Shown here: piece by piece, positions 1-7,004 of the stretch
How the letters are laid out: the number at the start of each line of letters is the position of its first letter
How positions within the stretch are numbered: position 1 is the stretch's first letter
Source of the DNA: Solirubrobacterales bacterium
GTDB taxonomy: Bacteria; Actinomycetota; Thermoleophilia; Solirubrobacterales; Solirubrobacteraceae
Assembly: GCA_013813955.1 (NCBI GenBank)
Contig: JACCQW010000239.1
Coordinates: forward strand, 1-10,803
Length of the DNA: 10,803 nt
Direction of reading: 5' to 3'
Position numbers and translations under genes: made by a program
The notes under the pieces: model-generated
What the model saw: only the letters and a program-made list of their open reading frames with translations
Told to the model about the DNA's origin: nothing
Database searches by the model: none

Positions 1-455
1 ACGCAGAGCGCGGCGAGGGTCAGAAGGAGTGGGCCGAACAGGTAGATGTGCCAGTCGCGGGCGTAGGCGTCCGGGGCTTGGATGAGGTTGTTCACTCCGA
101 CGAGGGCGAAGACCGCGACGAGCACCCGGTTGCCCACACGCAGCATCCAGAACGGGAGGGGTGCAGCCACGACTCCGATGCGCGCGAGCAGCAGCACCGC
201 TGCGCCGGCGATGAGGATGGCGACGACGGCGGTGGCCGCCTGCGGTGGGAGTTCGGGTGAGCCGAACGCGGTGGCGGCTGCCCATTGCCCGCCGGCGGCC
301 CAGTACGCGTGGAAGCCGCAGACGATCAGGAGGATCGCGGCGCCGACGCAGCCCGCGGCCCGGGGCATCGACGTCGATGCGCCGCCTGCGGTCTTGTCAC
401 TCGTGACGGTGCTCCGTGCGCCGGGGGTCGGTGCCGTATGTGCGGTGGGGGTCAT
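1..455 (-). CDS. DUF3995-like small membrane protein (3' end outside window)
   Basis: Reading the minus strand from the ATG at 455 gives an open frame of 151 codons that runs off the left edge without a stop, so the protein is partial. A strong AGGAGG lies four bases upstream, which fixes this start even though an internal Met30 exists. After a polar Pro/Thr/Ala-rich N-terminus of about 30 residues there are hydrophobic segments near residues 35-50, 74-98, 111-125 and 137-150. The first carries FHAYWAAGG, which I recognise as the hallmark of DUF3995 integral membrane proteins; their function is unknown to me. The upstream gene on the same strand ends inside this gene's ribosome binding site, so the two are almost certainly co-transcribed and translationally linked. 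The family call rests on the motif and topology only. Confidence 0.75.
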   Translation of the reverse strand, partial: MTPTAHTAPTPGARSTVTSDKTAGGASTSMPRAAGCVGAAILLIVCGFHAYWAAGGQWAAATAFGSPELPPQAATAVVAILIAGAAVLLLARIGVVAAPLPFWMLRVGNRVLVAVFALVGVNNLIQAPDAYARDWHIYLFGPLLLTLAALC

Positions 456-459
456 CGGT

Positions 460-465
460 CCTCCT
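460..465 (-). promoter_or_regulatory. Shine-Dalgarno AGGAGG overlapping the upstream stop codon
   Basis: A perfect AGGAGG on the minus strand sits four bases before the ATG at 455. Its first two bases are the last two bases of the TAG stop (466-464) of the preceding gene. This decides the start of the DUF3995-like gene and implies coupled translation of the pair. Confidence 0.8.
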
Positions 466-991
466 ATGGATGGGATTGGGGCGGGAGAGACAGTGCACTG
501 CGGCTCCGTGCTCGCGGCGAGGCCGGCTCTGCTTCGGGATTGCGTGTCCGCCATGCGGTGGCGGCGAAGCTCAGACCGAGCACCACAAAGCACGCGTAGA
601 CATAGATGTAGACGGCCGGCGTGAGCAGCGGGTCCGAGTTCCCGGCGATGACGTTGGCGACGGTCTGACCAAGCCGACCGAGCCCGATGGGCGTCATGGT
701 CGCGAAGCCCATCCACGCCAGCGAGGCGCGCAGGCGCCGCGGTACGCGCCGGCCCCACGGCTGCACGAGGGACTGCAGGATCACTCCGGCGAGCAGTGCA
801 AGCAGCACAGTGCCCCACAGCGCGATCATCGGTCCCCCGAGCTGGGCCAGGAAGTCCTCGAAGGCTGCGGTGTCGCGCACGCCGACCGCACTGCCCGATG
901 CCCATGCGGCTTTGAGGACGGCGTACCCCGCGGCGGCGGCGCACCCCAGGTGGGCCACCGTCTGTGCCTGCTTGTGTGGTGTGGATGTCAT
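464..991 (-). CDS. Small integral membrane protein of unknown function
   Basis: A 175-residue protein is predicted from the ATG at 991; a GTG at 1000 is an in-frame alternative. The frame stays open far upstream, opposite the histidine kinase, but that part is low-complexity and not protein-like. Hydrophobic stretches at about residues 12-33, 52-76, 91-110 and 125-147 suggest four membrane segments. A polar Arg/Ser/Pro-rich tail follows from about residue 148. The motif LKAAWASGSAVGV near residues 26-38 resembles the HAYWAAGG motif of the next gene, so the two may be distant relatives. It is the first gene of a two-gene operon divergent from a two-component system, so it may be a target or partner of that system. 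I do not recognise a function. Confidence 0.7.
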   Translation of the reverse strand: MTSTPHKQAQTVAHLGCAAAAGYAVLKAAWASGSAVGVRDTAAFEDFLAQLGGPMIALWGTVLLALLAGVILQSLVQPWGRRVPRRLRASLAWMGFATMTPIGLGRLGQTVANVIAGNSDPLLTPAVYIYVYACFVVLGLSFAATAWRTRNPEAEPASPRARSRSALSLPPQSHP

Positions 992-1099
992 GGTCGTCAC
1001 TCTCGCGGCGCCGGCCGCAGCCTTCGTCCCCCGCCGGAGCGATCTGCCTCCCCCGTGCGAGGGATTCCGGGCGCTGCATGCGTGTGTCACGATCGCGAC
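992..1099. promoter_or_regulatory. Divergent intergenic region of membrane operon and two-component system
   Basis: This 108-base gap separates the minus-strand membrane-protein operon from the plus-strand kinase/regulator operon and must hold both promoters. On the plus strand CACGAT (1088-1093) lies six bases before the kinase ATG, a spacing that fits a leaderless actinobacterial transcript. I see no clear -35 element and no obvious ribosome binding site for the kinase. It is a plausible binding site for the adjacent NarL-type regulator, but I could not identify an operator repeat. Confidence 0.45.
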
Positions 1100-2344
1100 A
1101 TGCCCCGAGCGCGAGCACTGTTTGCCATCCTGGTGAGCAGGTCGACCTGGCAGCGCTTGTTGTATCTGGGAATCGGCGTGGCGCTGGTCGCGCCGTACGG
1201 CACGCTCGCCGGGTTTGTCGTGCCGGCCCTGGAGGGCGGGCTCGGAGAGGTCGCGGCATCGGGGCTGGCGATCGCTCTGTGCGCCGTCGCGCTGCCGGTC
1301 GCCACGGGAATGCTGGTAGCCGTGCGTGATCTGGAGATCGGCGCTGTGCGCCGATTGCTCGGCGTCGAGCTCGGCGACGTGGAGGGGCTTGACACGCAGG
1401 TCTCTTGGGCGACCCGCTGGCGCTCCGCCGCTTGGTTCGTCGCGCATCTCGTCGTGGGCGGCGTGATCGGTGCCGTGACGCTTGTCCTGCCCCCTGCAGC
1501 GGTGTCCGCCTGTCTCGTGCCGTTTCGGAGCGGAGATGTGCAGCTCGGTCAGCTTGACGCGACGGTACCCGGTGGACCGGGGGGCGCGTGGATCGTGCCG
1601 ATCGCCCTGCTCTCGCCCTTCGCACTGATCTACGTGGCAGCGGCGGCGAGCGCGCTGCTGGCGCGGATCGCGCCGCGTCTGCTGGGTCCGTCGCCGGCCG
1701 AACTTCTGGCCGCCTCGCAGCGCCACGCCATGCGTCTGGCTGAGCGCAACCGTCTCGCCCGCGAGCTGCATGACTCCGTCGGTCATGCGCTCAGCATCGT
1801 GACGGTGCAGGCCGGCGCCGCGGGACGCGTGCTCGACGACGATCCGGGTTTCGCGCGCCAGGCCCTGACCGACATCGAGACATCGGCGCGCAACGGCTTG
1901 CGCGACCTCGACCACGTCCTGGGCCTGCTGCGAGACGACGTTTCCTCACGCGCTCCGACACCCACCTTGGCCGATCTGCAACGGCTCGTGGACAGCACCC
2001 GATCGGCCGGAATCGACGTCACGGCCGAGCTGACAGGCCGCATCGACGAGGTGCCCCAAGCGGTGTCGCGCGAGGCCTACCGGATCGTCCAGGAGAGCCT
2101 GACGAACGCCGCGCGTCACGCCGGCCGTGTGCCCGTGAGCCTGCGATTGAGCGTTGGTGCCGGCGACCTCGAACTCGAGCTGACCAATCCGCTCGACGCG
2201 TCCCACGCGAGGCGCCCGGGAGGCGGGCGCGGCCTGAGCGGGATTCAGGAGCGTGTGACCAGCCTTCGTGGCCAGGTATCCGTTGGCCCCGACGCTGGTC
2301 GCTGGCGCGTCGCCGTGCGACTACCACTGCACCCCACGCCATGA
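1100..2344 (+). CDS. NarL-family sensor histidine kinase
   Basis: A 414-residue membrane sensor kinase that should autophosphorylate on histidine and pass phosphate to the regulator encoded next. The N-terminal ~195 residues have hydrophobic segments near 20-43, 52-74, 110-134 and 163-187. The segment around RDLEIGAVRRLLGVELGD (76-93) resembles the PF13796 putative-sensor domain of actinobacterial kinases. A HisKA_3 dimerisation domain follows, with RELHDSVGHALS and phospho-acceptor His224. The HATPase part has an N-box (REAYRIVQESLTNAARHA, Asn336) and a glycine-rich G-box GGGRGLSG (374-381). The usual DxG motif between them is not recognisable; the region reads ELTNPLDAS. The start at 1100 is chosen because the upstream frame is low-complexity; there is no clear Shine-Dalgarno. 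The stop overlaps the regulator's start as ATGA. The ligand cannot be inferred. Confidence 0.93.
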   Translation: MPRARALFAILVSRSTWQRLLYLGIGVALVAPYGTLAGFVVPALEGGLGEVAASGLAIALCAVALPVATGMLVAVRDLEIGAVRRLLGVELGDVEGLDTQVSWATRWRSAAWFVAHLVVGGVIGAVTLVLPPAAVSACLVPFRSGDVQLGQLDATVPGGPGGAWIVPIALLSPFALIYVAAAASALLARIAPRLLGPSPAELLAASQRHAMRLAERNRLARELHDSVGHALSIVTVQAGAAGRVLDDDPGFARQALTDIETSARNGLRDLDHVLGLLRDDVSSRAPTPTLADLQRLVDSTRSAGIDVTAELTGRIDEVPQAVSREAYRIVQESLTNAARHAGRVPVSLRLSVGAGDLELELTNPLDASHARRPGGGRGLSGIQERVTSLRGQVSVGPDAGRWRVAVRLPLHPTP

Positions 2345-2994
2345 CCATAGATGTCCTGCTCGTCGATGACGAGCCGCTGATCCGCAGTGGCCTGCGCGCG
2401 ATCATCAATGCTGAACCCGACCTCACCGTGATCGGCGAGGCCGAGGACGGAGCGGCCGTCACTCCGCTGGTACGCCGGCTGCGCCCCGACGTCGTATTGA
2501 TGGACGTCCGCATGCCGGTCGTCGACGGGATCGAGACCACCCGCCGCCTGCTCGCCAACGTTGACGACCCGCCGCGCATCCTCGTCCTGACGACCTTCGA
2601 GAACGACGACTACGTCTTTGACGCCCTGCGCGCCGGAGCGTCGGGATTCCTACTCAAACGCGCTCGCCCCGACGAGGTCATACGCGCCATCCGGCTTCTC
2701 GCCGCCGGTGACTCGCTGCTGTTTCCCGCCGCGATCCGCGAACTGGCAGCGCGCCACTCGCCCCCCGAGAGTCAAGCGGGCGGCCTCGACGGCGCCGGGC
2801 TTACCGACCGCGAGGCCGAAGTGCTGCGCCTGATCGCCCAAGGCTTGACGAACGCCGAGATCGCGGCGCACCTGATCGTCAGCTCCGAGACGGTCAAGAC
2901 CCACGTCGCGCACGTTCTGACCAAGCTCGACGTCCGCGATCGCACCCAAGCGGTCATCCGCGCCTACCAGACCGGATTCATCACCCCAGGCTGA
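2341..2994 (+). CDS. NarL/FixJ-family response regulator with LuxR-type HTH
   Basis: A 217-residue cytoplasmic transcription regulator, the partner of the kinase whose stop it overlaps by four bases. The receiver domain spans about residues 1-120, with acidic pocket Asp9/Asp10, phospho-acceptor Asp55 in VLMDVRMPVVDG, switch Thr84 and conserved Lys106 in GFLLKRA. A linker leads to a LuxR/GerE helix-turn-helix from about residue 154 (LTDREAEVLRLIAQGLTNAEIA) to 210, with recognition-helix residues SSETVKTHVAHVLTKL. All key residues are present, so it should be phosphorylatable and bind DNA as a dimer. Its likely targets include its own promoter and the divergent membrane operon, but this is inferred from layout only. 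The gene ends nine bases from the convergent radical SAM gene. Confidence 0.96.
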   Translation: MTIDVLLVDDEPLIRSGLRAIINAEPDLTVIGEAEDGAAVTPLVRRLRPDVVLMDVRMPVVDGIETTRRLLANVDDPPRILVLTTFENDDYVFDALRAGASGFLLKRARPDEVIRAIRLLAAGDSLLFPAAIRELAARHSPPESQAGGLDGAGLTDREAEVLRLIAQGLTNAEIAAHLIVSSETVKTHVAHVLTKLDVRDRTQAVIRAYQTGFITPG

Positions 2995-3009
2995 CTGTGG
3001 TCGTCAGCC
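2989..3009. terminator. Possible bidirectional hairpin between convergent genes
   Basis: GGCTGAC (2989-2995) and GTCAGCC (3003-3009) form a perfect seven-base-pair stem with a seven-base loop. The stop codons of both convergent genes lie within the stem arms. There is no T-run on either side, so its terminator role is uncertain. Confidence 0.4.
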
Positions 3010-4650
3010 GGTGGCGGCGTCCGGCAGCGCCGGCGGCGTGACCGCCACCGCGACCGCGGGCTCCTTGACCGGGCGCTCCGGGCGCGGCGTGAAGCGCTTC
3101 TGCCAGAGGCCGACGAGGCCGAGGCGCCAGAAGACGTAGCCCGTCCAGCCGGGGATCACCGAGAAGTCCATGACGCGCAGGTGGTCGGCCGCGCGCCGCA
3201 TGAGGTACAGGGTGCGCAGGACCATGCCGAGCCGCGGGTACTCCTTCTGCGGCGTCGTGCTCGCCTCCACGCGCTTTAGCAGGCGCTTCCACAGCCACCG
3301 CGGCGGCCGCACCAGCGCGAGCACGTAGAGCAGCAGGTTGCCCACGCGCGGGGGGATCGCGAAGTAGTTCGCCGAGATCTCCTCGATGTCGATGCCGCGC
3401 TCGCGCATCGCCTTCTCGAGCTCGGTGTTGGGGATGACCTTCAGCGAGTAGATGAACAGCGTGTAGGGCCGGTCCATCTCGTAGAGCAGCTCGAGCGTGT
3501 CGACGACGTCCTGGCGGGTCTCGACCGGGTTGTCGACGATGATGTCGTAGGCCGGGGGGATGTGGTATTTGGGCGAGAACGACGCGATGACCTCGCCGGC
3601 GGCCAGGATCTTCGCCGGCGGCGTCGGGCGCTTGTAGAAGTCCAGGATGTCCTGGCTGCCGCTCTGGATCCCCATGCGTACGCGGTTCATGCCGGCCCAC
3701 GTGAGGACCTCGAACTTGTTGCGCTTGACGTAGTTGGGGATCACGCCGTAGACGGCGAACGGGATCCCCAGCTCGGCCTTCCACAGCTCGGCGAACTCCT
3801 CGAGCTCGCGGTAGGGGATCGCCATGAAGCTGTCGTCGTGGAAGCTGACCTGGCTGAGGTGCGGGAAGCGCGCGCGGGCGCTCTTGACCTCGTCGATGAT
3901 GTAGCGCGCGCTGGGGTGGCGGATGCGCTTGTACTTCGGATCGTTGGCGATGAACTTCGTGTTGCCGCAGTACGCGCAGTGAAACGGGCAGCCGATCGAC
4001 CACAGCGTCGTGTAGCCCAGGCCGTCGTTGGCGACGTAGTCGCCGACCTTCATGTCGACGAAGCCCTCGGTCGCGCGGTAGATCTTCTCGCCCTCGCCGT
4101 ACTGGGGAAACGGCAGCGTCTCCATCTCGTCGCGCGTCATGAGCGCCAGGAAGTGGTTGCGGACGACCTCGTCGCCGCGGTTGAACCAGAAGTTCTTCGT
4201 GGCGGTGACATCGCGCCCGTCGCGGAAGTTCTCGAGGAACTCGCTGAAGGCGAACTCGCCCTCCCCGACGCAGATCGCGTCGACGTCGGCGGTGATCGCG
4301 TCCTCGGGCTGGATGATCGGGTGGATGCCGCCCCAGATCTGGTACGTGTCCGGGCTGATCTCGCGCAGGCGCGCGATGATCTTGTGCGTCAGCGCGGCGT
4401 AGCCGGTCATCGACGAGTACCCGACGATGTCAGAGCCCGCCAAGCCCTGCGCGATCTCGTCGATCTCCTCGTCGTGCATCATGCCCGCCTCGCCGAGGGT
4501 GCCCTTGATGCCGTTGAGCACGCTGCGGTAGCGGTTGGTCGACACGTAGCAGGACTCCGTGTCCTCGTTGATGCGCGCGACGTAGGCCGCCATCTTGCGA
4601 AAGCCGCAGGACGTGATCCCGTCCTCCAGTGAGACAAGCTTGATCTGCAT
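3004..4650 (-). CDS. B12-binding-type radical SAM protein
   Basis: A 548-residue protein from the ATG at 4650, fixed by a strong GGAGGGGG ending three bases before it; a longer in-frame extension to 4689 has no support. Residues about 50-150 form a B12-binding-like Rossmann domain with GYSSMTGY, the glycine pair in IWGGIHP (105-111) and CVGEGE (127-132). The DxHxxG motif of base-off cobalamin binders is not seen. The radical SAM core starts near 215 with C221-x3-C225-x2-C228 in GCPFHCAYCGN for the [4Fe-4S] cluster, followed by SFHDDSF, RMGIQSGSQ and DIIVDNPVET. The C-terminal ~130 residues are Trp/Arg-rich with some hydrophobic stretches and end in an Ala/Pro/Val-rich tail. Such enzymes perform radical methylations, cyclisations or other modifications. 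The substrate is unknown, since no pathway genes adjoin it. Confidence 0.93.
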   Translation of the reverse strand: MQIKLVSLEDGITSCGFRKMAAYVARINEDTESCYVSTNRYRSVLNGIKGTLGEAGMMHDEEIDEIAQGLAGSDIVGYSSMTGYAALTHKIIARLREISPDTYQIWGGIHPIIQPEDAITADVDAICVGEGEFAFSEFLENFRDGRDVTATKNFWFNRGDEVVRNHFLALMTRDEMETLPFPQYGEGEKIYRATEGFVDMKVGDYVANDGLGYTTLWSIGCPFHCAYCGNTKFIANDPKYKRIRHPSARYIIDEVKSARARFPHLSQVSFHDDSFMAIPYRELEEFAELWKAELGIPFAVYGVIPNYVKRNKFEVLTWAGMNRVRMGIQSGSQDILDFYKRPTPPAKILAAGEVIASFSPKYHIPPAYDIIVDNPVETRQDVVDTLELLYEMDRPYTLFIYSLKVIPNTELEKAMRERGIDIEEISANYFAIPPRVGNLLLYVLALVRPPRWLWKRLLKRVEASTTPQKEYPRLGMVLRTLYLMRRAADHLRVMDFSVIPGWTGYVFWRLGLVGLWQKRFTPRPERPVKEPAVAVAVTPPALPDAATG

Positions 4651-4711
4651 GGTCCCCCTCCGTGTGCTGCCATGGTACCCAGCGGACAACCCGATGCGAT
4701 GATCGGCTCAC

Positions 4712-4784
4712 GCCCCCGTAGCTCAGTGGACAGAGCGACGGCCTTCTAAGCCGTTGGTCGCAGGTTCGAATCCTGCCGGGGGCG
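4712..4784 (+). tRNA. tRNA-Arg(UCU)
   Basis: A complete cloverleaf of 73 bases. The acceptor stem is GCCCCCG (4712-4718) with CGGGGGC (4777-4783) and discriminator G4784. The anticodon stem is ACGGC/GCCGT (4738-4742 and 4750-4754), with loop CTTCTAA giving anticodon TCT at 4745-4747. The T arm is GCAGG-TTCGAAT-CCTGC (4760-4776). No CCA is encoded. It reads AGA/AGG codons, which are rare in a genome this GC-rich. It is divergent from the radical SAM gene. Confidence 0.97.
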
Positions 4785-4887
4785 CTGCTGCTGAGGTCCG
4801 CTGCGACCAAGGTCGCAGACGCCGTGCGCCATCGGGCAGCGCGACCCGCGCGAACTCCCGGTGGCCGGGCCGCCGCCGGCGAGCAGT
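4785..4887. other. Gap between tRNA-Arg and the P-loop gene
   Basis: About 100 bases with no gene, no T-rich terminator after the tRNA and no convincing promoter. An in-frame GTG at 4861 could extend the next gene into it. Confidence 0.4.
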
Positions 4888-5433
4888 ATGCGGTCCATGC
4901 CCACGGCCTCCGTCCCGCTGCTGCTCATCACCGGCGCGCCCGCCGTGGGCAAGACCGCTGCCGGAGAGCAGATCCGTCACCTGCTCGAGCAGGCGGGAGC
5001 CTGCTTCGCGCTGGTCGACCGCGACGAGATCTCGCCGGACGGCCTCTTCACCGAGGACCGGCTGGTCGTCCTGGCGCGCTGCCTGGACAAGCACCTCGCC
5101 GCCGGTGCGACGACGCTCGTCGTGGTCTGGCCGCTGGAGTCCAGCAAGGAGATCGACGCGTTTCGCGCCGCGCTGCCATGGGCGGACGTCACGGTCTGCC
5201 GTCTGCACGCTGAGACCGAGGTTCTGCTCGACCGCATCGCCGCGCGCGACGACCAGACGTTCATGGCCGCGCACCTGCAGAGCATGGCCCTGGACATCGC
5301 GCCGCGCCTGCAGCGTGAGGCGCCGGAGGACATCGTGGTGGCCACCGACCGCGAGCCGCCGCTCAGGGTCGCGGGCCGCGCGCTCGTGCGCTGGCGGCTG
5401 AAGGAGATCGCACGGCCCCGCGCCCGCGTCTGA
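4888..5433 (+). CDS. P-loop NTPase, AAA_33/small-kinase-like
   Basis: A 181-residue cytoplasmic protein with a Walker A loop GAPAVGKT (residues 16-23) directly after a hydrophobic beta strand (VPLLLITG). A DRDE segment (44-47) lies where zeta-toxin/AAA_33 and gluconate-kinase-like phosphotransferases carry acidic catalytic residues. A second strand (TTLVVVW, 75-81) and an Arg-containing lid-like region (RIAARDDQTF) follow, as in small nucleotide or sugar kinases. The substrate is unknown. Start choice is uncertain: ATG 4888, ATG 4897 (which places the P-loop at the usual distance) and GTG 4861 are all possible, and none has a good Shine-Dalgarno; GGCGAG before 4888 is the best. It stands alone between tRNA-Arg and a convergent CoA-transferase gene. 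Confidence 0.8.
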   Translation: MRSMPTASVPLLLITGAPAVGKTAAGEQIRHLLEQAGACFALVDRDEISPDGLFTEDRLVVLARCLDKHLAAGATTLVVVWPLESSKEIDAFRAALPWADVTVCRLHAETEVLLDRIAARDDQTFMAAHLQSMALDIAPRLQREAPEDIVVATDREPPLRVAGRALVRWRLKEIARPRARV

Positions 5434-5454
5434 TGGCGGCGGGTCGAGTTCCCG

Positions 5455-6639
5455 TCAGCTCTCCTGCGGTCCGGCGCGCATCGCATCGCGCACCTCGGCG
5501 TCGTCGGCGCCCAGCGGCGGCGGCATCCGCGAAGGGCTGAGCGCCCGACCATCGAAGCGGATCGGGGTGCGAAGCTGGGCCACCGTGTGCTGGCCGTCGG
5601 AGACCTCGGTCACCAGGCGCTCGCGGATGTCAGGGTCCTCGAAGAGCTCGCGCGGTGAGTTGACCACGGCGGCGGCGACCCCCGCCTCGTTGAGCGCTCG
5701 TACCCACTCGCCGGCGGGCCGGGTGGCCAGGCGCTCGCGGATCAGCTCGGCCAGCTCGCCCCGGCGCGCGACGCGGCCCGGGTTCGTCGCGAAGCGCTCG
5801 TCGCGTGTCAGCTGCGGGGCACCGATGACCGTGCACAGGCGCTCGAACTGCGCCTCGCTGGCGGCGGCCACCGCGACCAGCCGGTCCTGGGCCATGATCG
5901 TCTCGTAGGGCGCGACGCTCGGATGCGTGTTGGCGGCGGGCCCGGGGTCGCCGTCGCCGATGAGCACGTTCATCGCCTGATTGGCCAGCAGCGAGGTGCA
6001 GGCGTCGGCCAGCGCGACCTCGACGTGTGAGCCCGCGCCGGTCGCCTCGGCCTCGCGCAGCGCGGCGAGGATCGCGATCACGACGTACAGCCCCGCCGAC
6101 AGGTCGGCGATCGGCACGCCCGCCTTGACCGGGTGGGCGGAGTCGCTGCCGGTCACGCCGATGATCCCCGTGTGCGCCTGCACGACGAAGTCCAGGGCGG
6201 GCCAGGACGAGCGGCTGCTCGCATTGCCGTAGCCGGAGATCGTCGCGTGCACGAGGCGCGCGTTGCGCTCGCGCAGGACGGCGCGCGCCAGGCCCAGGCG
6301 GTCCAGCGCGCCGGGCAGGAAGTTCTCCACCAGCACGTCGGCGCCGGCCGCGAGATCGAGCACGAGCCGGCGGTCGGGGCCGTCGCGCAGGTCCAGCGCG
6401 ATCGAGCGCTTGCCGCGGTTGCAGGCGTAGAAGTACGCGGCGATCCCGGTGGGCGCGAAGGGGGGACCCCAGCGGCGCGACTCGTCGCCCGTGCCCGGCC
6501 GCTCGACCTTGATGACGTCGGCGCCCAGGTCGGAGAGGATCGTCGTGGCGAACGGCCCCGCCAGAATGCGGGAGAGGTCGAGGATCTTGACGCCCTCCAG
6601 CGGGCCCTCCCCGTGTGCGGATCCTGCGGGCCAGGTCAC
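5455..6639 (-). CDS. CaiB/BaiF family class III CoA-transferase
   Basis: A 394-residue enzyme expected to move CoA between a donor acyl-CoA and a carboxylic acid through an aspartyl-CoA thioester intermediate. The family signature is clear from the start: GVKILDLSRILAGPFATTILSDLGADVIKVERPGTGD (16-52), then YFYACNRGKRSIALDL and DVLVENFLPGALDRLGL. Asp150 in PALDFVVQAHTG is the likely catalytic aspartate. Length matches the family (about 380-410). The GTG at 6639 is chosen because the frame further upstream is Arg/Pro-rich and not conserved-looking; its Shine-Dalgarno is weak. It lies 34 bases downstream of the ferredoxin gene on the same strand, so the two are probably one operon. Substrates cannot be deduced; relatives act on carnitine, bile acids, formyl/oxalyl-CoA and racemise branched acyl-CoA. 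Confidence 0.93.
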   Translation of the reverse strand: MTWPAGSAHGEGPLEGVKILDLSRILAGPFATTILSDLGADVIKVERPGTGDESRRWGPPFAPTGIAAYFYACNRGKRSIALDLRDGPDRRLVLDLAAGADVLVENFLPGALDRLGLARAVLRERNARLVHATISGYGNASSRSSWPALDFVVQAHTGIIGVTGSDSAHPVKAGVPIADLSAGLYVVIAILAALREAEATGAGSHVEVALADACTSLLANQAMNVLIGDGDPGPAANTHPSVAPYETIMAQDRLVAVAAASEAQFERLCTVIGAPQLTRDERFATNPGRVARRGELAELIRERLATRPAGEWVRALNEAGVAAAVVNSPRELFEDPDIRERLVTEVSDGQHTVAQLRTPIRFDGRALSPSRMPPPLGADDAEVRDAMRAGPQES

Positions 6640-6673
6640 GCCGGGACCCCGCGCCAGGACGTGCCTCGGGCGT

Positions 6674-6940
6674 TCAGCTCTGGGTCGCGAAGAAGTCCGC
6701 GTTGATCTGCGTGTACTTCGACCACTCCTCCGGGACCTGGTCGGCGGCGAAGCAGGCGTCCACCGGGCAGGCCTCCACGCATGCATCGCAATCGATGCAC
6801 TCCTCGGGGTCGATGAACAGATGGGCGGCCTCCTCGTGGCCCGGCTCGTCGGGCGTGGGGTGGATGCAGTCCACCGGGCAGACCTCCACGCACGAGTTGT
6901 CCTTCTCGCCGATGCATGGCTCGGTGATCACGTAGGTCAT
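6674..6940 (-). CDS. fdxA: Seven-iron ferredoxin ([3Fe-4S][4Fe-4S])
   Basis: An 88-residue soluble electron carrier. It begins MTYVITEPCIGEKDNSC, typical of FdxA. Cys9-x7-Cys17-x3-Cys21-Pro and Cys48-x2-Cys51-x2-Cys54-x3-Cys58-Pro are all present. By comparison with Azotobacter ferredoxin I, Cys9/17/58 should hold the [3Fe-4S] cluster and Cys21/48/51/54 the [4Fe-4S] cluster; Cys25 matches the free cysteine. The ATG at 6940 has AGAGGAGA four bases upstream, which excludes the ATG five codons earlier. The CoA-transferase gene follows 34 bases later. A TAGAGT on the minus strand (6997-6992) is a possible -10 box. Which enzyme it serves is unknown; none of its neighbours is an obvious partner. 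Confidence 0.96.
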   Translation of the reverse strand: MTYVITEPCIGEKDNSCVEVCPVDCIHPTPDEPGHEEAAHLFIDPEECIDCDACVEACPVDACFAADQVPEEWSKYTQINADFFATQS

Positions 6941-7004
6941 GGCGTCTCCTCTCATCGCTGGGCCGGCCCGCCGGTCTCGCTGCGGGACGCAACTCTAATC
7001 TCCC
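6941..7004. promoter_or_regulatory. Divergent promoter region with overlapping -10-like boxes
   Basis: This 64-base gap separates the ferredoxin and SDR genes. On the plus strand TCTAAT (6994-6999) lies five bases before the SDR ATG, with no ribosome binding site between. On the minus strand TAGAGT (6997-6992) overlaps it. If both are -10 boxes, the two transcription units compete for the same site. No clear -35 boxes are visible. Confidence 0.4.

Noticed and set aside
1000..1915. Long upstream extension of the minus-strand membrane-protein frame opposite the kinase gene
   Set aside because: The extension is Arg/His/Gln-rich and antisense to a well-supported histidine kinase; the real start is at 991 or 1000.
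3562..4632. A 356-residue plus-strand frame opposite the radical SAM gene
   Set aside because: It is Asp/Val/Ala/Arg-rich low-complexity sequence, typical of an antisense frame in GC-rich DNA, and the opposite strand has all radical SAM motifs.
4712..4784. tRNA-Arg as an integration site for a mobile element
   Set aside because: I found no duplicate of the tRNA 3' end in the window and no integrase gene nearby.
4430..4810. Minus-strand open frame over tRNA-Arg with a peptide containing RIRTCDQRLRRPS
   Set aside because: This is the well-known spurious translation of a tRNA gene antisense strand; the tRNA cloverleaf explains the sequence.
5431..5457. Hairpin between the convergent P-loop and CoA-transferase genes
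   Set aside because: CTGA...CGGG and CCCGTCAG pair only with a six-base bulge, too weak to call a terminator by eye.
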